Origin: Cannabis sativa
Taxonomy: Eukaryota; Streptophyta; Magnoliopsida; Rosales; Cannabaceae
Direction: 5' to 3'
NCBI RefSeq assembly: GCF_029168945.1
Contig: NC_083607.1
Span: 35,325,257 to 35,389,256 of the forward strand
DNA: 64,000 nt
The notes beneath the pieces were generated by a model that worked only from the letters and a program-made list of their open reading frames with translations, ran no database searches and was not told where the DNA came from. Shown in pieces: positions 22,304 through 32,543 of the stretch (its first letter is position 1; each line of letters begins with the position of its first letter). The position numbers and the translations under genes are program-made.

Positions 22304-23852
22304 TTTTATTTTATTTTATTGCTGTTAATAAACTATTAGGAAACTAAAATCAAACTATTAAGAAACGTCAAAAAAATTTCAGAAACTAACCATTTCTCAA
22401 AGTGTTTTCTCCTTTCTCTTTTCCCAAATAAATTCCTTCAAAAAATGTAATTAAACTATTATAAAATGATTATGCAACTGTAAATCAACTTAAAAACCAC
22501 AACTCTTTACTCAAATTAACATAGTTGTGTGTCATTGTGACTTTTCATTATGTTTATTTGAATCAGATCAATTTCCAACAATTATAAAACTAATTTGCCA
22601 CCATTTACATAAATCGTACCTTGTATATCTGCTATTTTTTGGTACACGTCAAGTGACACTCCTTCATAATTTGTAAACGATTTTAAAAAGATATTGCAAC
22701 TGTAAGGCAACGCAAAAAATTAAAAACGGCCTTATTCGTAACATGTGGTTCATTAATTAGAATCACATCTTGTTTTTTGTTTTTAAGAATCTGAATTGCG
22801 TGTTGTACACCAGTGAATCAACCAGAATGCAACTGTATATGACGTATATTCATTGTTGAAAAAATTTTCATATCATACCTTTTTTTGGATTCGAGGGGGA
22901 GCTCCAAATCTGTTTAATACAGATTTACATTACTTCAATCTGGATTTTCGAGGCTCGATTGAGTGATTTTGAACGATAAAAATCGAAATCAAATGTTTAA
23001 TTTCAGTTTTTTCGCGGTTTTCTAGTTTATTTTTGTAATTTTCTGTTTAGATCATTGGAGTTCTTCTTTTCCAATCAAATTTCGCCGAAATTTATGGTTG
23101 TTCTACGCTCGATCTGGTTTCAATCTGGTTGCATAGCAGACTGGATCGATGGAGGTTTCTTCATCGTCTCCGTTCGTGACGTGCGACTTAAGGTATAGGC
23201 CAGGTGGTATTTTTGTAAGTTTTTCAATGTGGGCTGTATAAATGTTGATTGGGCCGGCCCATAGTAATATTGTAATATTTTACCCTTTTCGGAATTTTCC
23301 TGTTTTTTTCCCATAATTTTTTAAGTTATTATTTATTAATTTCTTAAGTAGTTTTTTTTTTAAAATTATTATACTAAAATAAAATTAAAATAGCCGCACG
23401 AAGAGCGGCTATATTGCCTAGTTATATATCTAATTAGATTTAAATTACTCAAATATTCTATATGAGTTTCAAGTCACAGGAAAGAAAAATAAAGCTACAA
23501 CATAATTTTCAAAATATTTAAATAAGTATCTAAACATTATAACCGTATAAGTGATCTATATATAGCTATAACTAATGGTTTAATTTATAACTAATTGACT
23601 TTTTTTAAAAAAAAATTAAAAATAATACCTTTTTGATTTAAAGGTTGAGAGTGGAGGAGATGTTGTAGACAGAGATGGAGATGCAAAAATTTATCTAAAT
23701 GTTTGCTTTTGGGCTTAGATGCATACGGGAAGCCCATTTAAGTTTTACTAAATAAGTGGACTAGGTTGCTAAAATAAAATTTCACATAAATAATTTTATT
23801 TAGGCCCAATTAGAATTGGGCTTATTCAATGAATTAGCTTGGGGCTGTCCAG
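22304..23852. other. Region upstream of the transposase and junction to Gypsy-2
   Basis: No protein frame is supported. 22304-23330 is the presumed leader and promoter side of the transposase. A hairpin with a nearby CTAG lies at 23390-23421. 23765-23838 resembles a piece of the family-L internal region (about 33898-33972), ending where the Gypsy-2 antisense gene begins abruptly. Confidence 0.4.
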
Positions 23853-24392
23853 ATGGAATTGGGAGAGGTTAACAAGAAAATTCTTGCTTTTTAGAAGAAG
23901 GTGGCCGAGCTGACTAAAGATCTACAGGCTTCTTACCAACTTGAAACTGCCATTGCTTCCTTGTCAAAAGAAGTGATCCGCCTTTAGGAAGAAAGGGAGG
24001 TTCTTCGAGCTGACTTCTGCAGGTTGGAAGCAGAGAAGAAGTCTAAGGAGGAGGATCTTGAAGCTGAGGTCAAGAAGTATAAATCCGAGGCAGAGCAGTA
24101 GAGAGTTGAAGTGGCGAGGCTTGGAGGGCAAGTGAATGCTTTAGAGATAGTTGGTCTCGAGATCTTCTATGACTTCTGGAAGGCTAATCCCTAGGCAAAC
24201 GTTGATTACTTGGGCAATTCCAAAGACATGTTTCTCGAGTATTGCGCTTTTCAAGTGGCCTACGGGGAACCTGAGGCGACCACTTCCACCTTTGGCCAGA
24301 ATGTTGACGTGCCCTCCGCTCAGACAAATGATCCTTCAGCTCCAACTGACCCAGAAGACCCGTACAAAGAGCTTGGGACTCCAGCCGTTTGA
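23853..24392 (+). pseudogene. Antisense coiled-coil gene of Gypsy-2, four TAG stops
   Basis: One uninterrupted frame of 180 codons from ATG 23853 to TGA 24390, apart from four TAG codons at 23892, 23985, 24099 and 24192. All four fit an ancestral Gln (FQKK, RLQEE, EQQRV, NPQAN). The first half is a heptad-like coiled coil (KKVAELTKDLQ, EEEDLEAEVKKYKSEAE). The second half has EIFYDFWKANP and CAFQVAYGEPEATTS and ends PYKELGTPAV. It lies antisense and downstream of integrase, the same place as the antisense gene of Gypsy-1, whose C-terminal part is also coiled coil. The N-terminal part is missing at 23853. The function is unknown. Confidence 0.7.
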
Positions 24393-25062
24393 AATTTTCT
24401 TTTTCTATCTCTTTTTTATCTGTCCGGCCATAAGGCCTTTTTTAAGACAAAGCTACTAACCAAGCGGTCTTTAAACTTGGAATTATTTTTCATTTTTCAA
24501 ACAACAGGATGACCGGGTAGAATCTCAGTTTTACATGCTTTTGTTATATTTAATGAATTTCATTCTCTGTTTGTAATCATCATGCAATTGTGTTTGTTTT
24601 ATTTTTACCAAATGCTTTGTACAGGTATAGGTTCCCCCAAGTGACCAAGCAGACTTATGACTCTTGGTCAGTTATACTTTTTTGCAAGTGTGCTGTTTTG
24701 TCTGTTTTGGGGTTTTGGGCTCGACCAAACCTTTTGTACGGACTTGATGGTAAATTAACAACATGCTACTAAATTCAACTCAATTTGAATTTTGAAATAA
24801 ACATCTTTATTCATTTATTGATCGAAAATATGTCTGTTACCATAGTAACTTACATCAAAGCTATTAATTTGATCTAATCTAATCTTTAGCTTAACATGAA
24901 ATAAAACAAATTGCAGGAATTTAAAGGTCGTACTTTTAATGACGGACATCTGACCTGAGTACTTTGAAGATTTTATCCGAACCTTTGGGCGTGGTCCGCC
25001 TAGAAGGCAATTCACTTAAGAGTAAATATTCTTGTGTTTCATACTTGATATGATCATCCAAA
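24393..25062. other. Convergent spacer of Gypsy-2
   Basis: No coding sequence is seen between the antisense gene and the end of integrase. A short inverted repeat (ggcc ataa ggcc) followed by a T run lies at about 24427-24443. Confidence 0.5.
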
Positions 25063-26315
25063 CTGGTACTTTTATTGGTAGTATTTTCTTAAATGTTCCC
25101 CATTCCAATACCGTGGTACCAGAACGAGTTGCATTTTTTCATCATACTTACCCAATTTGTATGCTTCCGATTCTAGAATTTCGATTACCTAATATGGTCC
25201 CTCCCAGTTAGGTCTGAGCACACCTGTCGTACCGTCTTTGGTGTTTAAGAATACTCATTTTAGGACCATATCTTCCACAAAAAATTTTTGAGCCTTCACT
25301 TGTTGTTGAAATATCGAGCTACTTTTTGCTGATGAGCCATCAGTTTTATGTTTGTTGTGGTTCGCCTCTCTTCAATTTCATCAAGTGATTCGGCAAGGAG
25401 TACATGGTTAGCCTCTTGGCTATACGTTAATCTTCTGTGGGATGGTAGTTCAAGTTCTACGGGCAGCATAGCTTCATATCCATATGCTATGGAAAATGGG
25501 GTCTGTCCGGTTGTTGTTTTCTCAGTTGTTCGGTACGACCATAAAACTTCAAGAAGTTCCTCCGGCCAGTTTCCTTTAGCATCCTCAAGTATTTTCTATA
25601 GTGTATCCTTCAATGTCTTGTTGACTGCTTCAACTTGACCATTTGCTTGGGGATGCGCCACTGCGGAGAAACTTTTGATGATACCATGTTTCGCACAGAA
25701 ATTTGTGAAGCATAGGCTGTCAAACTATTTTCCATTGTCCGAGAGTATTTTTTACGGCAATTTGAACCGGCAGATTATGTTCTTTACAACAATGTCTTGA
25801 ACTTTTTTGGATGTAATGGTTGCTAACGGCTCAGCTTCTGTCTACTTGGTGAAGTAATCAACTTCAACTACTTCATATTGCATGCCTCCTTTACCCTTGG
25901 GCAATTGTCCGATCAAGTCGATTTCCCAAATGGCGAAAGGCCAAGGACTTTGCATCTGAGTTAACTCGTTGGACGGTGCTCGAGGTATCTTCAAAAATCT
26001 TTGGCATTTGTCACATCTTTTAAGATAGGCCTTGGAATCTTCAATCATTGTTAGCCAGAAATAACCTTGCCTTAGAAATTTGTTACATAAACTCTGCCCG
26101 ACAACATGGTTTCCACAAAATCCATCATGTACCTCAGATAAGAGTCGCGCAGCTTCTTCTTGGGTAACACATCTAAGCAATGGCATGGAGAATCCTCGCA
26201 TGTACATAATTCCCTCTACTATGATGTACTGTGCAGCCTTCCTTCTCATCTTTCGAGCCTCAATTCGATTATCTGGGAGTTCCTTAGTGTTGAGGTAGGT
26301 TGCTATTGGCGTCAT
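25063..26315 (-). pseudogene. Gypsy-2 integrase, several stops
   Basis: The HHCC region (VHDGFCGNH ... CDKCQRF) and first Asp (EIDLIG) lie in the open piece 26315-25842. A TAG follows near 25842 (DYFTK stop TEAEP). The second Asp region (LSDNGK stop FDS) and Glu region (HPQANGQVEAVNK) lie in 25780-25600, with stops. YGYEAMLPVELELPSHRRLTYS lies near 25480-25400. The GPY module is near 25200-25160 (RPNWEGPY) and the C-terminus reads YWNGEHLRKYY near 25085. The domain order is complete and only point changes break it. Confidence 0.85.
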
Positions 26316-28274
26316 CTAGTTTGGGGAAGTATAAATCATTTCAATATCTTCCATGCTAGTGATGCTAGGTTCTTCGAGAAACTGAATAGGAACCAGATTT
26401 GCTCTATCACTTACACTACTACTCGCCAGCCGAGCTAACGCGTCAGCAATTGTGTTTTCTTCCCTTAGATTTTGCGTGAGAGCATAACTTTTGAACTGTG
26501 CGAGTAGGTCGTGTATTTTAATCAGGTACGCTATCATTTTTTCTCCCCGAGCCTCGTATTTTCCAAATACATGGTTCACCACCAGCTGCGAATCACTACA
26601 GATTTCAATTTGTTCAACCTTCATTTCCCAGACTAGTTTTAGACCGGCGATCAAAGCTTCATATTCGGCCTCATTATTGGATGCTTTAAATCCAAACTTG
26701 ACCGCAGTGTGCAGGTGCTGCCCCTCAGGTGTAACAAGGGAAATTCCTACACCAAATAGTTGATCTGTAGCTGACCTATCCACATGTAGTTTCCAAGTCG
26801 GCTTGTCTTCATTGTTACTAGGCTGAGATATTTGTTCTAGCTTGGGGTTGTTTTCTGATACACTTTCTTCCTTGCATGTGCATTCTACTACAAAATCTTC
26901 TAAGGCTTGGCCTTTAATTGCTGTTTGGGGTTGGAGGTAATTTCGTACTGAGTTTCTCTATTAGTGGGTATTGGCCTTAGCTTTCTTGAGTAAGTGAGTT
27001 TCTCTATTAGTGGGTGTTGGCCTTCAGCCTCAATGAGTCTTTTACTAAGTAATAGACCGGATGTTGAATGTTGTTTTCCTCTCTGATCAGTACGACACTT
27101 ACAGCATGCTCCATGACAGCTAAATATATCCAAAGTTCTTCTCCGTCCAGAGGTTTCGAGAGTATAGGAGGTTTTGTGAGTTGCATTTTTAGCTCTTGAA
27201 AAGATTTTCACATTCCTCCATCCACTAAAATTGCTTATTTCCTCGCAGGATGTTGAAGAACAGAACAAACTTATCTGTTGATTTTGAAATAAATCTACTG
27301 ACTGCGGCGATCCGACTAGTCAAACTTTGAACTTCCTTGGTTCTTGTTGGCGATTTCATAACTAGGAGGGCTTGAATCTTCTCTAGATTGGCTTCAATTC
27401 CTTGGGCATTGACAATGAAGCCTAGAAACTTACCCGAGCTGACTCCAAAGGAGCACTTTAAGGGATTGAGTTTCATGTTATATTTCTTGAGGACTTTGAA
27501 GCATTCGTCCAGGTCATCTAAGTGCCCCCCAGCCTACCTGGATTTGACGAGCATGTCATCCACGTACAGTTCCATGTTTCGTCTGATCTGGTCTTTAAAC
27601 ATTTTGTTCACCAATCTTTGGTATGTCACTCCAGCATTTTTTAGACCAAATGGCATGACTTTAGAGCAATATCGACCCATATCTGTTCAGAACCTTGTAT
27701 ATTCTTGGTCTGGTGGATGCATTTTGAATTGGTTGTACCCTGAATAGGCATCCATGAAGCTCAATATTTCGTGCCCTACCGTTGTGTCCATAAGTTGATC
27801 GATTCTTGGAAGTGGAAAATAGTCTTTGGGGCAGGCTTTGTTGAGGTCAAGGAAATCAATACAAACTCGCCTTTTTTTGTTCGGCTTGGGTACCAGCACG
27901 GTATTAGCAACCCAAGCCGGGTAGAAAGCTTCAATTATGAAATTGTTGTTCCGTAGCTTTTCTACCTCTTCCTTCAGGGCTAGTGCTCGCTCTTTGTCCA
28001 ATAGTCTTCGCTTTTGTTGAACCGGTCAGAAGTTTGGATCAATATTTAGGAAGTGTGAAATTATAGAAGGATCAATTCCGACCATATCCTCATGTGACCC
28101 GGCAAAAACGTCTAAGTTTGCTCTCAGAAATTTTATCAATTCTGATTTTACTTCGAGCAACAAACCTTTTCCGATTTTAAGCTTTCTTGTCGGAAGATCT
28201 GGGTCCATCTCAATTTCTTCTAGTTCATCCATGGGTCCACCATTGTTTCTTTGGTCCCCAAGTCGAGGATCCAC
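26316..28274 (-). pseudogene. pol: Gypsy-2 RT and two RNase H domains
   Basis: The RT N-terminal part has VLVPKPNKKRRVCIDFLDLN and FMDAYSGYNQ (catalytic Asp) in 28001-27687. A TGA then a frame change follow. The active-site box reads YVDDM near 27565. The connection (CSFGVSSGKFLGFIV) is in 27476-27225. The first RNase H is damaged: between a pair of 29-bp direct repeats (26950-26978 and 26996-27024) most of the LRPYFQAHP-to-WAVEL part present in Gypsy-3 is gone. The second RNase H (26783-26316) is well kept ([50 protein letters not shown]). Confidence 0.85.
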
Positions 28275-28384
28275 ATCTTCATCCCTGCCTTGGGAGGTTC
28301 CCTACTTGGTAATCTTTTTTCCCTTGTCCGAACTCTAGCTAGAGGATACTGCCTTTTTAGCCTTGGTTATGGAAAGGTTATAAC

Positions 28385-30249
28385 TGTTGGAAATATTTTA
28401 CCAGGACCTAGATTTAATACCATGTATGTTTTATTAACAACCTAATATGAATTCTAAAATAATGAAATAAACATATATAAAGTTTAGTAAACCTTACATT
28501 GGGTGCAGCGGAATATAATGACTCCTTCCGTTCAGATCTCTAGCCCTTGATTCCTCTTTGTAGCAGAGCATCACCAAGATCTGAACCTGGATCTCTTTCT
28601 CTGCTTCTTGTTGCTGATTCTCCATCTTGTTGATTGGATTCTACACAATCTTCCACACTATGATTGAGATACCACTTGATGTCTGTGGGCACTACTCTAT
28701 CACTCAAGGCTATTTCGAAATTGAAGAGAAGAAAAAAGAGAGAGGGGCGGCTATGGCTTTTTTTCTGAAGGGAACAATGTGCAAGTCATAGTTTCTTGAA
28801 GCCAACACTTTCTATTTATAGAAAGCCATCTAGTTTTAGGTTAGAATTGTATGACAATAAAATAATGGAAAAATAAATAGTAAAAGGCTTGCATAGTGGC
28901 TGGCCATATAAGGGATAATGGGTCTCACTTTGCAATTTTGCCATTTTGTTATTTTACAATCCCATTTTCTCAAAAATACCAATTTTTCAATTTTAACCAT
29001 TTAAATGTCAATTCAAATTATTTAATAACTAAAATTAATTATTAAATAATATTGCCATTTAATAAATTTATTAATTTAGACATAGAAAGTCTCTTAATTA
29101 ATAAATAAACCTAGAATCTCTTTTCTTTACAATTTCGTCCTTGCTTAGTGAAAATTCATAAACTAGACATAGTCTAACTTTAGAATTATAATTGATTAAA
29201 CAAAATCAATTAAATGAGTCTTACAAGCAGTATGGTCTCAACTAGTATGGGGACCATGGGCCTATATTAACCGAGCTTCCAATAAGTCGAACCGGATTTA
29301 CCAAGTAAATTCCCTAACTTATTAATTCCTTATTGAATCCACACTTAGAACTTGGAATTTCACTCTCAGTCATATAGAACGCTCTATATGTTCCACGATA
29401 TAGATACGCTATATAGTTATCCATTGTTATAATTTTAATTTGATCAATGACCCTCTAATAGATGATCTACATAGAATAGGAACTAAATTACCGTTACACC
29501 TTCAATGTATTTTATCCTTAAAACACTTAGCTCCGTATAAATGATATTTCAGCGAAGTGAAATGAGATCTCCACCATTTATCTCTGTTTAGCCAAGCTCG
29601 AAGGATATCATCGTTTCACTTCTAAATTCCTATAGAAGTTATAGACTCCATATTTATGTTAGCGCTCCCACTCAATTATACTATCATGTTCCCAAAATGT
29701 ACATATCACCCTGACCCAAAAGTAGGCTTAACTAACAAATCAAAGAACATGTATAATACTCTTGAGATCGAACCTAACCATATCAGGATTAAGATCATTT
29801 GATCTAGGATCAAAAGGTGATATTGAATTGAATAGATATTACGGTAAATTTTAAAAAATCTAATCAAAGTTCAATATCGATCCCTTCCGATGTATACTCA
29901 ATACATCCGATACTGGTTAACTTTGCCAATACCCTGGAAAGGACATAACACTTATCCAAGGTGTAAGAATACCTATCGCTGACTATATCATGCCATTCTA
30001 AATCCAGTGTACTAACAAATCAGGCAATAAACTTTCGAACATATAATTAAGATTATATTCCATTGTGCTGACAACACTATAATCATTAACAAATTCATGT
30101 GTTCTGGACTTAAATAGAATTCATACATTATATATAATCATGAAATAAATCATGTGAACCATGCAACATAAAATGTTATTTCTGATCTTTATTAATAAGT
30201 AAATCTGATTATATTGAAATGAGTTTTATTTAGGGCACAAAACCCAACA
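28385..30249 (-). mobile_element. Solo LTR, family L, in Gypsy-2
   Basis: 1865 bp, tgttggaaata to aaacccaaca, minus orientation, with a perfect duplication ATAAC (28380-28384 and 30250-30254). The flanks join the Gypsy-2 sequence exactly as in the uninterrupted Gypsy-3 stretch at 54060-54100 (caaggttgtaacactcccgag). Confidence 0.93.
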
Positions 30250-30621
30250 ATAACATTCCCGAGTAGCCTGCTGGTTTCCTATTAGGCACCCTACCCTATT
30301 CTTTGTTGAGAACTTAAGGCATGAATGAAATATTGATGTAACAACCTTTAAATCATATAAGGCTAGACGGCCTAACATGAGATTTAAAGCTTATGGAACG
30401 CCCAATACTAAGAACTGTGCCATTATAGTTACGCTCTAAGGAGCTTTACCAATAGTGAGGGGTAGGCAAATTTGCCCTAGAGGTGTGACTCCTTGGCCGG
30501 AGAAACCATACATGGGCTGGAGACAGGGGGTTGAATCTTTGAGCTGGAACCCCATCTTTTCATAAGTTGTCTTGAATAAGATGTTGGAAGAGGCTCTGTT
30601 GTCTATCATGCTTCGGCCCAA
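30250..30621 (-). pseudogene. Gypsy-2 protease fragment
   Basis: Reads MIDNRASSNILFKTTYEKMG, matching Gypsy-3 MIDNGACTNILFKIPYENM, with the retropepsin Asp in DNRAS (Gly replaced by Arg). A TAG stop follows at 30436. The stretch after it, to 30250, continues the protease tail. The upstream gag side is cut by the Cassandra-like element. Confidence 0.75.
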
Positions 30622-30630
30622 TGGAGGCTT

Positions 30631-32524
30631 TGTTGGGTTTTATGCCCTAAATAAAACTCATTTCAATATAATCAGATTTACTTATTAATATAGATCAGAA
30701 ACAACATTTAATGTTGCATGGTTCACATGATTTATTTCTTGATTATATGTACATAATGTATAAATTCATCTGAAACCCTTTTCACATACTTGATCCTGTT
30801 TATTGTGCCGTCAACACATTGGAAAGTAAACATGACTATGTGAATAAAGTTTCCTAGATTTATCAGACACAGGGTTTTACTGATATGATAATCTACAACA
30901 GAGTTTACTTGTATTTGGAGAAATACTATGTTCTTTCCAGAACATTGGTTAAAGTAGAGCTCAGGTTGGATGCATGGAGTATGCATCGGAAGGGACCGAT
31001 ATTGAACTTTGACTTAGATTTATTAAACTTACCGTAATATCTATTCAAGTCAATATCGCCTAGTTGATCCTAGATCAAATGTTCTTAATCCTGTTATGAT
31101 TAGGCTCAATCTTGAAAGGCTATTCGTGTTCTTTGATTTGTTAGTTAAGCCTACTTTTAGGTCAGGGTGATACGTACATTTTGGGAACACGGTAGTGCAA
31201 TTGAGTGGGAGCGCTAGCATAAACATGGAATCTATAGCTTCTATCTGGCGAATAGTAAGCAAAGTATGATCTCCTTCGAGCTTGACCAAACGAACATAAA
31301 TGGTGGAGTACTCATTTCACATAAGCTGAAATATCATTTATACGGGGTCAAGTGTTTTAAGGAATAAATACATTGTAGGGTGTAACGGTAATTTAATCCC
31401 TTTACAGTGTAGATCATTCATATAGAGGATCATTGATCAAATTAGGATTATAACAATGGATAACTAATGATGTGTCTATATGGTGGAACATATAGAGCAT
31501 TCTATATACTGAGAGTGCAATTCTAAGTTCTATGCGTGGATTCAACGAAGAATTAATAAGTTAGTGAATTTTAGTGCTAAATTCTTGATTTACTTATTGG
31601 AAGCTCGGTTATATAGACCCATGGTCCCCCCACTAGTTGAGATAATATTGCTTGTAAGACTCATGTAATTGGTTTTGATTAATCAATTATAATTCTCAAA
31701 TTAGACTATGTCTATTTGTGAATTTTTCACTAAGTAAGGGCGAAATTGTAAAGAAAGAGTTTATAGGGGCATATTTGTTAATTATGATACTTTGTATGGT
31801 TCAATTAATAAATATGATAAATGACAATATTATTTAATAATTATTTATAGTTATTAAATAGTTAGAATTGGCATTTAAATGGTTGAATTAGGAAATTGGT
31901 ATTTTTGAGAAAATCAGATACAAAAGGTGTTAAAATTGCAAAATTGCAAAAAGCAAGGCCCAATCCACTAAGTGTAGGGCCAGCCACTTTTGTAGGAAAT
32001 TTAAACTGATTTTTTCATTATTTTAATGCCAAATAATTCAAACCTAACCCTAGTGGAATGCTATAAATAGATAGTGAAGGCTTCAGGAAATTGACACTTA
32101 AATTTCTACACTTCTTCTGATTCAGAAAAACTGAGCCTTCTCTCTCCCTATCTTTAGCTGACCACTCTCTCTCTTCTTCCTTGATAGTTTCGAAATCCTT
32201 AGTGTATGAGTAGTGCCCACACACATCAAGTGATACCTCAATCATAGTGAGGAAGATCGTGAAGAAAGATCATCAGCAAAGGAGTTTCAACATCAAAGAT
32301 TCAGAGAAAGAGATCCAGGTTCAGATATTGATAATGCTCTGCTACAGAAAGGAATCAAGGGCTAGATATCTGAACGGAAGGAGTCATATTATTCCGCTGC
32401 ACCCAATGTAAGGTTTCTTAAACTTTATATGTGTTTAATTTATCGTTTTAGAAAGTTCATATTTAGGATGTTAATAAACATACTTGTGAGTAGATCTAAG
32501 ATCCTGGTAAAATAAATTCCAACA
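30631..32524 (+). repeat. 5' LTR of full-length family-L element
   Basis: tgttgggtttt to aaattccaaca. A TATA box (TATAAATA) lies at 32062-32069. Short apparent frames inside it recur in other copies only because the LTR itself is repeated. Confidence 0.95.
32062..32069 (+). promoter_or_regulatory. TATA box of family-L LTR
   Basis: TATAAATA in the context atgctataaatagatagtg, about 460 bp before the LTR end. It is kept in the 3' LTR (40399-40406) and in the 59596-61493 LTR (61027-61034). Confidence 0.7.
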
Positions 32525-32526
32525 AC

Positions 32527-32543
32527 TGGCCTCAGAGCCATGG
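32527..32543 (+). promoter_or_regulatory. Primer-binding site of family L
   Basis: tggcctcagagccatgg begins 2 bp after the LTR. It resembles the initiator-Met tRNA site of plant Copia elements (TGGTATCAGAGC), with CC instead of TA at the fourth and fifth positions. The same variant occurs in the inverted copy at 45118-45134. Confidence 0.75.

Larger units (their letters stand above)
12746..23330. mobile_element. Degenerate MULE carrying a ULP1-like gene and MURA transposase
   Basis: Two converging broken genes share this stretch: a DUF1985/ULP1 peptidase-like gene on the plus strand (13154-19246) and a MURA-type transposase on the minus strand (22303-19814). MULEs that carry ULP1-like genes are known in plants (Kaonashi-type in Arabidopsis), so one element is the simplest reading. 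The left end is set at the terminal-repeat-like segment 12746-12850. I could not find its inverted partner on the right, so the right limit (about 23330) is approximate and these may be non-TIR or truncated ends. Without the solo LTR inside it, the element would be about 8.7 kb. Confidence 0.7.
23853..30630 (-). mobile_element. Gypsy-2: truncated Tat-type Gypsy, no LTRs left
   Basis: On the minus strand: protease (30621-30250), pre-RT and RT (28274-27490), RNase H (27480-26900), second RNase H (26783-26316) and integrase (26315-25063), followed by an antisense gene on the plus strand (23853-24392). It is the same family as Gypsy-3 (protease MIDNxAxxNILFK, IN VQFLEEPS-type linker). The gag end is lost at the Cassandra junction (about 30616) and the 3' LTR end at 23853. 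A solo LTR (28385-30249) interrupts it. Confidence 0.88.

Noticed and set aside
27388..27747. Plus-strand frames opposite the Gypsy-2 and Gypsy-3 RT (also 53036-53365)
   Set aside because: Antisense shadows of pol; similarity between them follows from the pol similarity.
31050..31289. Identical 79-codon frames at 31050, 39387 and a related one at 60017 as a conserved small protein
   Set aside because: They lie in the LTR of family L and recur because the LTR is repeated; no codon-level conservation or protein features.
32018..32245. 75-codon minus-strand frame repeated at 40355
   Set aside because: Same reason: LTR sequence present twice, spanning the TATA box region of the LTR.
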